From contig NZ_JABBXF010000047.1 of assembly GCF_013030945.1 (NCBI RefSeq), positions 48,901 to 112,900 of the forward strand: a DNA stretch of 64,000 nucleotides. Reading direction: 5' to 3'. Source of the DNA: Streptomyces morookaense (GTDB lineage Bacteria; Actinomycetota; Actinomycetes; Streptomycetales; Streptomycetaceae). The notes under the pieces were generated by a model that was given only the letters and a program-made list of their open reading frames with translations, was not told the origin of the DNA and searched no databases. The number at the start of each line of letters is the position of its first letter. The first letter of the stretch is position 1. A program made the translations under genes and the position numbers. Positions 43,041 to 51,424 of this stretch are shown piece after piece.

Positions 43041-44297
43041 GTGTCCCTGTCCCTCACCCGGCCGAAAGCCCCGGAAGTGCAGCCCGCACGGGCCCGCACC
43101 TTCGGCCCCCGCCACCGGTGGACGATCCTCGGCATCGGCATCGCCTCGCAGGCCGCGTTCTCCGCCGCCTTCCAGGGCATCCCGACCACCTCGACCGCCA
43201 TGCGCAGCGCCTACCACCTGACCAACGGCTCGCTCGGCATCGTGCTCGCGGCGATCTCGCTGGGCATCGCCGTCTCCGAGATCGCCTGGGGCATCTGGAC
43301 CGACCGGTTCGGTGAGCGCCGCATCCTGCTGACGGGGCTCATCACCACCGGCATCGTCCTCGGCGTCATGGCCCTGGCCGTCGTCCCCACCGCCTCGGGC
43401 GTCCCCGCCATCGGGATGCTCGCCGGAGGGCTGCTCCTCGTCGGCGCACTCGGCGGATCCGTCAACGGCTCCTCCGGCCGGGCCGTGATGGCCTGGTTCA
43501 AGGACGGGCAACGCGGACTGGCCATGAGCCTGCGGCAGACCGCGATCCCGGCCGGCGGCGCCATCGGTTCGGCGCTGCTGCCCTGGCTCGCCGTCGGCTT
43601 CGGCTTCCGGGCGGTCTACGGCATCCTCGCGCTGTTCTGCTTCGCCGCCGCCGTCGCCACCCACCGCTGGATGCACTCGCCCGAGGAACCGGCCGCCGCC
43701 CCCGGCGCGGCCGCCGCGGCTGCCGACACCTCGCAGGTCTCCCCGCTGAAGGACCGCAACGTCTGGCGACTCGCCCTGGCGTCCGGCCTGTTGACCATCC
43801 CGCAGTTCGCGATCCTCACCTTCATCGGCGTCTTCCTCCACGACGCGCACCACGCCGCGCTCGCCGTCGGCGCGTCCGCCGTCGTCATCGTGCAGGTGGG
43901 CGGGGCCGCCGCCCGTGTGGCGTCGGGGCGCTGGACGGACAAGCACGCGGGCAGCAGGCGGCCGTACGTACGGGCCGTCGGCCTCGCCGCCACCGTCGCC
44001 CTGGCCGCCGCTGCCGCACTGACCCACGGGCCCACGTGGGCGGTGGTCGCCGCCCTGGTCGTCAGCGGTATCCTCGCCAACGCCTGGCACGGCGTCGCCT
44101 ACACGGAGATCGCGCACATGGCCGGGGCCCAGCGGGCCGGCACCGCCCTCGGGCTGGAGAACACCACGGTCTTCGCCGCCGGGTTCCTCGCCCCCCTGAT
44201 GGTGCCCGTCCTGGCCGGAGCGTCCTGGTCCCTGGTGTGGATCGTCTGCGCCGTCGCCACGCTGCTGGCCGTCCCCCTCGCGCCGGGAAGGAAGTGA
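43041..44297 (+). CDS. MFS transporter
   Basis: The 418-residue protein has twelve hydrophobic segments, with motif A region IWTDRFGERRILL between TM2 and TM3 and a central cytosolic loop rich in Ala/Pro. It belongs to the general MFS and probably exports the locus product. The GTG at 43041 has AGAAGGAG 6 nt upstream. The stop overlaps the CGNR gene start. Confidence 0.85.
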   Translation: MSLSLTRPKAPEVQPARARTFGPRHRWTILGIGIASQAAFSAAFQGIPTTSTAMRSAYHLTNGSLGIVLAAISLGIAVSEIAWGIWTDRFGERRILLTGLITTGIVLGVMALAVVPTASGVPAIGMLAGGLLLVGALGGSVNGSSGRAVMAWFKDGQRGLAMSLRQTAIPAGGAIGSALLPWLAVGFGFRAVYGILALFCFAAAVATHRWMHSPEEPAAAPGAAAAAADTSQVSPLKDRNVWRLALASGLLTIPQFAILTFIGVFLHDAHHAALAVGASAVVIVQVGGAAARVASGRWTDKHAGSRRPYVRAVGLAATVALAAAAALTHGPTWAVVAALVVSGILANAWHGVAYTEIAHMAGAQRAGTALGLENTTVFAAGFLAPLMVPVLAGASWSLVWIVCAVATLLAVPLAPGRK

Positions 44298-44887
44298 ACC
44301 CCGTGGCCGCCTCCTCGGACCTGCGCTTCGACACCGGCCGCCTCTGCCTGGACCTGCTCGCCACCGTCGGCGGCCGGCTGTCCACCAGCCCGGTGGAACG
44401 CCTGGACGGCGTGGCACGGCTGGTGACCTGGCTGCACCGCACCGGCCTGCTGCCCGCGGGCCAGGAAGCCGACGTCGACGCCGCCTGGCTGCAGGACTTC
44501 AAGGCCCTGCGCGGCCGGCTGCACCGCATCGTCCACAGCGAGCTCCGGGGCGGACAGGCCGCCGCGCACGACATCGACGAGCTCAACCGGACCGCCGCCG
44601 CCCGGCGGCCCGCCGAGGTCCTCACCCGTGACACCGACGGCACGCTGCTCCGCCGCCTGGCCGAGCCGGTCCGGTGCGACCGGCTGCTGGCCGTCGTCGC
44701 CGAGGACGCGATCCGGCTCCTCGGCTCGGACGAACGGAAGGACCTGCGCATCTGCGCAGGCCCCACCTGTGACCTGGTCTACCTCGACACCTCCCGCGGG
44801 CGGCGGCGCCGCTGGTGCTCGCCCGCCGCCTGCGGCAACCGCCACTACGTCGCGGCCCACCGGGCCCGGAAGGCGGAGACGGCGTGA
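44294..44887 (+). CDS. CGNR zinc-finger/ABATE-domain regulator
   Basis: The 197-residue protein has the N-terminal ABATE stress domain (LRFDTGRLCLDLLATVGGR) and a C-terminal CGNR zinc finger (CAGPTCDLVYLD ... WCSPAACGNRHYV). CGNR proteins are putative DNA-binding transcription regulators. GTG start within the MFS stop, so the two are coupled. Confidence 0.88.
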   Translation: MNPVAASSDLRFDTGRLCLDLLATVGGRLSTSPVERLDGVARLVTWLHRTGLLPAGQEADVDAAWLQDFKALRGRLHRIVHSELRGGQAAAHDIDELNRTAAARRPAEVLTRDTDGTLLRRLAEPVRCDRLLAVVAEDAIRLLGSDERKDLRICAGPTCDLVYLDTSRGRRRRWCSPAACGNRHYVAAHRARKAETA

Positions 44888-44894
44888 ACGCCGC

Positions 44895-45767
44895 TCACCG
44901 GTCCTCGCCCACGGAGGCGGACTGCAGCCGCTGCAAGTGCCCCACCACGGCCGGCGGGCAGGCGTCCGGGTTCCAGATCGCATCGGTCACCACGGTGTGG
45001 GACGTGCGCAACGGCAGCTCCACCAACTGCCCGCCCGCCAGGAAGGGTTTGGCCGCCACCATCGGCAGCAGCCCGACCCCCAGGTTCGACAGGGCCGACG
45101 ACTTCACCCCCTCCACGCTGCCGACCTGCAGCACGTCGACCTTCGGCAGCCGGTCGAGGAACTCACGCTCCACGATCTCCCGGTACGCGCAGCCCGGAGC
45201 GGTGAGCAGCACGCGCCGGGGTCTTCGGGCCGCCTCCGGAGTGCCGATCAGGACGACCTTCTCCTCCCACAGCCTCCGCTGCGTCCCCCCGTCCCGCCGC
45301 TCCGAAGTCGCCTGCTCCCGCACGCCGTTGATGAGCACCACCTCATGGCGCCCCGCGGCCACCTGCTCCCGTAACGCCCCGACCGGAGCGGCCTCGACCT
45401 CGACCTTCAGCTCGGGCATCAGCCGGTTGAGCATCCGCAGGAACACGGGCAGCCGGTACGCGCAGACCGACTCCGTCGCCCCCAGGCGCAGCGACTGCAC
45501 CCGGCCGTCCTCGGACGCGGCCACCGCGGCCCTCGCCCTGGACAGCTCCTCCAGCACCGTCTCCGCATGCTTCAGCAGTGCGGCGCCCGACATCGTCAGC
45601 GGGTGCCCCGGCTTCGACCGGTCGAACAGTTTCGCACCCAACGACCTTTCCAGCCCCTGGACATGGCCGGTCACGGTCGAGCGCGCATAGCCCAGCCTGG
45701 TGGCCGCCGCGCTCATGCTGCCCTCCCGGGCAGCCACCGCGAACGTCTCCAGCCAGCGAAACTCCAT
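44895..45767 (-). CDS. LysR-family regulator with a TTA codon
   Basis: The 290-residue protein has an N-terminal HTH (FAVAAREGSMSAAATRLGYARSTVTGHVQGLE) and a periplasmic-binding-like effector domain. A TTA codon at 45372-45374 (residue 132) makes it bldA-dependent. It is divergent from the GAPDH gene over 120 bp, and LysR proteins typically control the gene divergent from them. Confidence 0.88.
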   Translation of the reverse strand: MEFRWLETFAVAAREGSMSAAATRLGYARSTVTGHVQGLERSLGAKLFDRSKPGHPLTMSGAALLKHAETVLEELSRARAAVAASEDGRVQSLRLGATESVCAYRLPVFLRMLNRLMPELKVEVEAAPVGALREQVAAGRHEVVLINGVREQATSERRDGGTQRRLWEEKVVLIGTPEAARRPRRVLLTAPGCAYREIVEREFLDRLPKVDVLQVGSVEGVKSSALSNLGVGLLPMVAAKPFLAGGQLVELPLRTSHTVVTDAIWNPDACPPAVVGHLQRLQSASVGEDR

Positions 45768-45800
45768 GTATCCCCCACCTCCGTGTGGACATGACTAACA

Positions 45801-45868
45801 CACGATCGTGAGCACCAGTGGACGATCCGTAAACATTCCGCGGGTTCTCTTTACACAAATCAAGTAAA
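45801..45868. promoter_or_regulatory. LysR/GAPDH divergent promoter elements
   Basis: CACGATCGTG (45801-45810) is a perfect 10-bp palindrome. TTTAC (45850-45854) and GTAAA (45864-45868) form a T-N11-A-type LysR box with 9 nt between, 20 nt before the GAPDH ATG. Confidence 0.5.
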
Positions 45869-45887
45869 CCCAGAAAGGGCAGGACTT

Positions 45888-46910
45888 ATGACCATCCGGC
45901 TGGCAATCAACGGCTTCGGACGCATCGGACGGACAGTGGCCCGTGCGGCATTACAACGGGCCGCGGTGGAGGTCGTCGCCGTCAACGACCTCGCCGACCC
46001 GGCAATGCTCGCCCACCTCCTGCAATACGACTCGGTGTACGGCCGCCTGGAGCACGAGGTCACGGCCGACGGCGAGGCCCTGACGGTCGGGGGGCACCGC
46101 ATCCGGACGTTCCGCGAACAGGACCCCGCGCGGCTTCCCTGGGGCGAACTCGGCATCGATGTCGTCGTCGAATCCACCGGTGTGTTCACCGACGCACAGG
46201 ACGCAGTACGTCATCTCCGGGCCGGCGCAGGCCGCGTCATCATCTCCGCCCCGGCGAGCAACGAGGACCTGACCGTGGTGATGGGCGCCAACTCGGGCAC
46301 CTATGACGGGAGTCAGCGGATCGTCTCCAACGCATCCTGCACCACCAATTGCGCCGCGCTCATGGCCCGCGTGCTCCACGACGGCTTCGGCGTCGAGCGC
46401 GGTCTGCTGACCACCGTGCACGCCTACACCAACGACCAGCGCCTCCACGACCTGCCGCACCACGACTACCGCCGCGCCCGCGCCGCGGCGTGCAACATCA
46501 TCCCCACCGGCACGGGCGCCGCCCGGGCGATCGGCAAGGTGCTCCCGGAGCTGGCGGGACGGCTGGACGGGATGGCGCTGCGCGTGCCCGTCGCGGTCGG
46601 CTCGGCCGTCGACCTCACCGTCGAACTGAGCCGCCAGGTCACGGCGGACGAGGTCAACGCAGCCTTCCGCAAGGCCGCAGAGGGCGAACTGGAGGGGATG
46701 CTGCTCTACTCGGAGGCGCCGATCGTCTCGTCCGACATCGTGGGCTCCTCGGCCTCCTGCACCTTCGACGCCCCGCTCACCATGATCGGCGAGGCCCGGC
46801 CGGGGCGGGGCTCCTTGGTCAAGGTCATGGGTTGGTACGACAACGAAGCGGGCTTCTCGCACCGCACGCTGGATCTGGCGGAACTCCTTGGTACGGCACC
46901 CATCCATTAA
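45888..46910 (+). CDS. gap: glyceraldehyde-3-phosphate dehydrogenase, TTA-containing paralogue
   Basis: The 340-residue type I GAPDH has the NAD motif NGFGRIGR, catalytic Cys151 in SNASCTTNC and His178 in TTVHAYTNDQ, so it should be active. A TTA codon at 45951-45953 (residue 22) is unusual for a glycolytic gene and points to bldA-controlled expression. Beside a specialized-metabolism locus, extra GAPDH copies can be self-resistance genes (as for pentalenolactone producers); that is inference. The 3' end overlaps the convergent acyltransferase by 4 bp. Confidence 0.9.
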   Translation: MTIRLAINGFGRIGRTVARAALQRAAVEVVAVNDLADPAMLAHLLQYDSVYGRLEHEVTADGEALTVGGHRIRTFREQDPARLPWGELGIDVVVESTGVFTDAQDAVRHLRAGAGRVIISAPASNEDLTVVMGANSGTYDGSQRIVSNASCTTNCAALMARVLHDGFGVERGLLTTVHAYTNDQRLHDLPHHDYRRARAAACNIIPTGTGAARAIGKVLPELAGRLDGMALRVPVAVGSAVDLTVELSRQVTADEVNAAFRKAAEGELEGMLLYSEAPIVSSDIVGSSASCTFDAPLTMIGEARPGRGSLVKVMGWYDNEAGFSHRTLDLAELLGTAPIH

Positions 46911-47479
46911 GCGCTGCTTGATCGCGCCCCGTCAGCCTGACGGGGCTCAAGGAACATCAACCGCGCCCGCTTCTCCGGAAGTTCGATCTCCGGACCCCGC
47001 ACAAACCCCGTCCGCTCCAAGCGCGCAATGGCCTTCGCATTGCGCGCGTCCGGCTCGGCCACGATCCGCCGCCGCTGCGGATCCCCGGCCAGCACCCAGC
47101 CCAGGAACACGGACAGCAGCACCTCCGTGAAGCCCGGCTCCGGAGCGCCGGACACCGGGCCCACCAGCAGGTGGATGCCGAAGTCGCCGGGCTGCACGGC
47201 GTAGCACTCGCCGACCGGGTCGTGCTCCGGTTCGTACGTCTGGAAAAGAGCCACGGGCCGGCCGTCGCGGTGGATCAGGTACGCGTGGTGCGTGCTCAGC
47301 GAGTCCAGGTACTCGTAGATCTCCAGGACCCGCTCGCGGCCCGCCTCCCGCATGCCCCAGAAGCGGGCGCGTTCCTCGCTCACCCAGGCGTGGATGAGGT
47401 CGATGTCGGCCGCGGGGTCGACCGGGCGGATGCCGACGGTGCCGAAGCCGTCGGCCTTCTCCTCGTACACGAAGTTCAT
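46907..47479 (-). CDS. siderophore-type GNAT acyltransferase (DesC/IucB-like)
   Basis: The 190-residue protein belongs to the acetyltransferase group that includes DesC, IucB and RhbD (PF13523 type): IRPVDPAADIDLIHAWV, GDFGIHLLVGP and RIVAEPDARNAKAIARLERTGFV. It is a second DesC-like paralogue here. It is translationally coupled to the penicillin acylase gene by a 4-bp overlap. Role in siderophore tailoring is inferred. Confidence 0.83.
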   Translation of the reverse strand: MNFVYEEKADGFGTVGIRPVDPAADIDLIHAWVSEERARFWGMREAGRERVLEIYEYLDSLSTHHAYLIHRDGRPVALFQTYEPEHDPVGECYAVQPGDFGIHLLVGPVSGAPEPGFTEVLLSVFLGWVLAGDPQRRRIVAEPDARNAKAIARLERTGFVRGPEIELPEKRARLMFLEPRQADGARSSSA

Positions 47480-49521
47480 GACGTGGTGCTCTTCCGTTCC
47501 ATGGTCAGCCGGTCCCAGTCGGTGGTCACGGGGACGAGCTCCCCGCGCTGCCACAGCGGGAGCTGGTCGCGGTGATGGGGGTCGCCCGGCACGCCGGAGG
47601 CGCCGAGCGGGACGATCCAGCGGCTGTTGTCGCGCTGCGCGAGGTCCCACACATAGCGCGCCGCGGAGGACCGTGCCGCGCGGTGGGTCAGGCCCGGGAC
47701 GTTCGATGCGGACATCACACAGTCGTGGTCGCCGGACAGGCCGGGCCACTCCTCCGGCTCGTCGGCGGGCAGCGCCTGCCAGGGCGCGAGGCGGTGTGCC
47801 TCGCCCCAGGCGGCCGCCGGCTCCCCGGCGGCCTCCTCGACCGCGGCCCGGACGGCCCCGGCCCGGTCCGCGGCCGGCAGCAGCCCGCCCGTCAGCAGCC
47901 CCTCCAGGGCATAGGCGATACGCGCCGTGAGCGACAACCAGGGCATGAACACCTCGGGATACGCCGGGGGTTCGGCCAGCGGCGCCAGCACCGGGTGGGC
48001 CGCGAGGCGCCGTACGACCGCCGACCGCACGGCGGCGTAGGCCATGGCGTCGGTGCTGCCGGCGTCCATGTGCCGGTCCCAGCGCAGAAGCCGGTCGCGC
48101 AGCGCGGCGGCCTCGGGGCTCAGTCCGTCCAGCCCGCCCAGCAGCTCCAACAGCGGCCCGGCCGAGGCGAGATACGTGTCGCGGTGCACGGCCGCCATGG
48201 CGTCCGCCGTCCACGCCTCCGGCCCGTCGAGCAGCTGCCGGATGCGTACGGCGCGGTGCGGCGCCGCGAACTCGACGCCCAGCGGCGTCGCGATGCCGCG
48301 CGCGTTCGCCATCACGGCCACGCCGTCGACGGTCTCGCGCGGCAGCTCCTCGTGCCAGCCGCGCCACGTGTGCTCCGGTTCCCAGGCGGGTACGACCCGC
48401 AGGCGGTTGTCCGGGTGCCGGACCGGTACCGCGCCCGCGACGCGGTGCAGCAGCCAGCCCCCGGTGTCCGCGGCCAGGACGACGTTCACGGGCTCCGCCC
48501 ATGCGTCGAGCGCCCGGTCCACGTCGGCGACCGTCCTCGCCCGCAGCAGTGCGGGGAGGGCGGCGAAGCCCAGGTCCTCGCGGACGCGCGGCGGGCAGCG
48601 GAGGCTGATGGTCTCGTCGGCGTCCACCACGACGACGCCGCGCTCCGTCTCGATCACCTCGACCTCGACCGGGTCTCCCCCGGCCACCTCGATCGTCTCG
48701 GTGTGCGCGGCGGCGGGCCGCCAGCCCTCCGGGCCGAGCGCCTCCACCTGCGTCCCGGTCCGGCGCAGCCGTTCGCGGTAGAGGTCCTGGTAGTCGGCCA
48801 TGGCGTTGGTGATGGCCCAGGCCACGCCGCCGGTGTGCCCGAAGTGGGCGATGCCGGGGACGCCGGGGACGGCGAGGCCCACCACGTCGAACTCGGGGCA
48901 GGAGAGCCGGATCTGCTGGTAGATGCCCGGGGCCTCGATGAAGCGGTGCGGGTCGCCCGCGACGACGGCGGCACCGGTGGCGGTGCGGTCGCCCGCGACG
49001 AGCCAGCCGTTGCTGCCGGACGCGTGGGGGCCGTCCGTGGCGAACAGGCCGACCGCCCCGGGCCCGAGCGTCCGCGCGACGTGCTCGCGCCACAGCTTGG
49101 CGGGGAAGCCCGCGAAGAGGAGGTGGTGGGACAGCCACACGGCGAGCGGTGTCCACGGCTGCCACGCCCCGGGGACGAGCCCGGTGGCCGCGAACTCCGG
49201 TGCCCGGCCGACGCCTTCGGCGAGGCCCGCGTTCACGCCGTCGACGTAGCGCCGGACCCAGTCCGCGGTCTTCGCATCCAGTCTCGCGAAACAGCGCCGC
49301 GCGGTGTCGGCCAGCCGCGTCCGCCGGGCGAGGCGGTCCCAGCCCACGGCCGCGGCCCCGAGGAAGGACGCCGAGGTGCCCTGCGCGCGGTGCCGTTCGA
49401 CTTCCAGCTGCCAGGCGCGGTCGACGGCGGCGTTGTGGCCCTGGGCGAAGACGAGTTCACCCGCGTCGTCCGCGCGCAGGTGCGGGATGCCCCAGGGGTC
49501 GCGGTACACCTCGAACGTCAT
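47476..49521 (-). CDS. penicillin acylase family protein, no signal peptide
   Basis: This 681-residue Ntn-hydrolase has the alpha-subunit start YRDPWGIPHLRADD and the nucleophile of the beta subunit Ser170 in GSNGWLVAGD. In this family Ser becomes the N-terminus after self-cleavage. Relatives such as PvdQ remove or add acyl chains on siderophores; here the gene is in the siderophore operon. I see no signal peptide at the chosen ATG, so it would be cytosolic, which is unusual. Confidence 0.85.
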   Translation of the reverse strand: MTFEVYRDPWGIPHLRADDAGELVFAQGHNAAVDRAWQLEVERHRAQGTSASFLGAAAVGWDRLARRTRLADTARRCFARLDAKTADWVRRYVDGVNAGLAEGVGRAPEFAATGLVPGAWQPWTPLAVWLSHHLLFAGFPAKLWREHVARTLGPGAVGLFATDGPHASGSNGWLVAGDRTATGAAVVAGDPHRFIEAPGIYQQIRLSCPEFDVVGLAVPGVPGIAHFGHTGGVAWAITNAMADYQDLYRERLRRTGTQVEALGPEGWRPAAAHTETIEVAGGDPVEVEVIETERGVVVVDADETISLRCPPRVREDLGFAALPALLRARTVADVDRALDAWAEPVNVVLAADTGGWLLHRVAGAVPVRHPDNRLRVVPAWEPEHTWRGWHEELPRETVDGVAVMANARGIATPLGVEFAAPHRAVRIRQLLDGPEAWTADAMAAVHRDTYLASAGPLLELLGGLDGLSPEAAALRDRLLRWDRHMDAGSTDAMAYAAVRSAVVRRLAAHPVLAPLAEPPAYPEVFMPWLSLTARIAYALEGLLTGGLLPAADRAGAVRAAVEEAAGEPAAAWGEAHRLAPWQALPADEPEEWPGLSGDHDCVMSASNVPGLTHRAARSSAARYVWDLAQRDNSRWIVPLGASGVPGDPHHRDQLPLWQRGELVPVTTDWDRLTMERKSTTS

Positions 49522-50339
49522 GCCTTGCCTCCTGCCGTCACGCGTCGCCGGGCGGCCGGGACGACGAGCGGCGTGCCCGTCTCCGGGTCGTCGATGACCC
49601 GGCAGGGCAACCGGAAGACCTCTTCGACCAGTTCGGCCGTCACCACGTCGCCGGGCGCGCCCTCGGCGACCACCCGCCCGTCGCGCATGGCGATCAGGTG
49701 TGTGGCGTAGCGGGCGGCCTGGTTGAGGTCGTGCAGGACGGCCACCAGCGTGCGGCCCTGCTCCTCGTGCAGGCGCGCGCACAGGTCGAGGATCTCCAGC
49801 TGGTGGGCGATGTCGAGGTAGGTCGTGGGCTCGTCGAGGAGCAGCAGCGGCGTCTCCTGGGCAAGGGCCATGGCGATCCACACGCGCTGCCGCTGGCCGC
49901 CCGACAGTTCGTCGACCATCCGGTCGGCGAGCTGCCCGACCCCGGTGGCCTCCATGGACCCGGTGACGACACGCTCGTCCTCGGGCGACCACTGGCGCAG
50001 CAGTTTCTGGTGCGGGTAGCGGCCGCGGGCGACGAGTTCGGCGACCGTGATGCCGTCGGGGGCGATCGACGACTGGGGCAGCAGGCCCAGCGTGCGGGCG
50101 ACCTGCTTGGCGGGCAGGGAGGCGATGTCCTGCCCGTCCAGCAGGACGGTCCCGGCCGCGGGCTTCAGCGTGCGCGACAGGGCCCGCAACAGGGTCGACT
50201 TTCCACAGGCGTTGGGCCCGACGACGACCGTGAAGGACTGGTCCGGGACGGCTACGGTCAGGCCCTCGGCGATGGTCCGCTGCTCGTAGGAAAGGGTCAG
50301 GTCGCTGCCGCTGAGCCGCGGTGCGCCGTGGGGTGCCAT
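49518..50339 (-). CDS. ferric-siderophore ABC transporter ATPase
   Basis: The 273-residue ATPase is of the FepC/FhuC type: Walker A GPNACGKST, Q-loop LGLLPQSS, signature LSGGQRQRV, Walker B LLLLDEPTTYLD, and H-switch VLHDL. The ATG at 50339 has GGAG 8 nt upstream; a coupled ATG at 50399 overlapping the permease stop adds 20 residues. The stop overlaps the acylase start. Confidence 0.9.
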   Translation of the reverse strand: MAPHGAPRLSGSDLTLSYEQRTIAEGLTVAVPDQSFTVVVGPNACGKSTLLRALSRTLKPAAGTVLLDGQDIASLPAKQVARTLGLLPQSSIAPDGITVAELVARGRYPHQKLLRQWSPEDERVVTGSMEATGVGQLADRMVDELSGGQRQRVWIAMALAQETPLLLLDEPTTYLDIAHQLEILDLCARLHEEQGRTLVAVLHDLNQAARYATHLIAMRDGRVVAEGAPGDVVTAELVEEVFRLPCRVIDDPETGTPLVVPAARRRVTAGGKA

Positions 50340-50395
50340 GGTCCGTACTCCGTTCACACGTGTCGTGGTGGCGCCTAGGGCGTGTCCGAGGCTGC

Positions 50396-51424
50396 TCATA
50401 TCCGGCCCGCCCTGCGTTCGGCGGCGAGCAGCCAGACGAGGTAGCCGCCGCCGAGCACGCCCGTCACCACACCGACCGGCAACTGGTGGCCGGAGAATGC
50501 CTGCTGCCCGATCAGGTCGGCGCCGACGAGCAGGGCCGCGCCGGTTGCCATGGAGGCGAGCAGGTTCGGGCCGGGCGACTTCGTCAGCCGCTTGGCCAGC
50601 TGGGGTGCGGTGAGGGCGACGAAGTTGACCGGTCCGGCGGCGGCCGCCGCGAAGGAGGCCAGCAGGACGGCGGCGGCCAGCAGCACCAGGCGCAGCCGCT
50701 CGACCGGGATGCCCAGCCCGCCGGCCGCGTCGTCGCCCATCTCCATCATGCGCAGCGGGCGGCTGCAGCCGAGGAGTACGACGGGGACCAGCACGGCCAT
50801 CACGACGAGCAGCGGCAGCACGTCCTTCCAGCCGCGGCCGTCCAGACTGCCGGTGAGCCACAGCACGGCCCGTGCCGCATCCATCAACTGGCCGCGCGTC
50901 AGCAGGTAGCCGTTGACGCCGGTGAGGATGGCGGCCATACCGATGCCGATGAGCACCAGCCGCTGCCCGTGCACTCCTTGCCGCCAGGCGAGCAGGTAGA
51001 TGACGGCGCCGGTGGCCAGGCCGCCGGCGACCGCGCCCGTCGCGAGGGCGAGGCTGCTGCCCCCGGCGACGACGACGGCGAGCGCGCCGACCGCCGCACC
51101 CTGGGTGAAGCCGAGCACGTCCGGGCTGCCGAGCGGGTTGCGGACGAGCGACTGGAACAGCGCACCGGCCAGCGCGAGGGCGGCGCCGACGAGCAGGGCG
51201 GTGACGACGCGGGGCAGGCGCAGTTCGTTGACGATGAAGTCGTGCGCGGGGTCGCCGTCCCCGACGAGGCTGCGGACGACGTCCGCCGGGCCGATCGGGT
51301 AGTCGCCGCTGCCGAGCGCGAACACGGCCAGGACGAGCGCCAGTACGGCGCATCCGGTGCCCGCGGCGAGCGCGCGCGGGCGGAAGCGGACGGAGCGGCC
51401 GCCCGCGAAACGGATGACGCTCAT
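50396..51424 (-). CDS. FecCD-family siderophore permease
   Basis: The 342-residue membrane protein has the FecCD/BtuC fold: LRLPRVVTALLVGAALALAGALFQ and RNPLGSPDVLGFTQGA, with about ten hydrophobic segments. It overlaps the other permease gene by ATGA and precedes the ATPase. Confidence 0.92.
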   Translation of the reverse strand: MSVIRFAGGRSVRFRPRALAAGTGCAVLALVLAVFALGSGDYPIGPADVVRSLVGDGDPAHDFIVNELRLPRVVTALLVGAALALAGALFQSLVRNPLGSPDVLGFTQGAAVGALAVVVAGGSSLALATGAVAGGLATGAVIYLLAWRQGVHGQRLVLIGIGMAAILTGVNGYLLTRGQLMDAARAVLWLTGSLDGRGWKDVLPLLVVMAVLVPVVLLGCSRPLRMMEMGDDAAGGLGIPVERLRLVLLAAAVLLASFAAAAAGPVNFVALTAPQLAKRLTKSPGPNLLASMATGAALLVGADLIGQQAFSGHQLPVGVVTGVLGGGYLVWLLAAERRAGRI

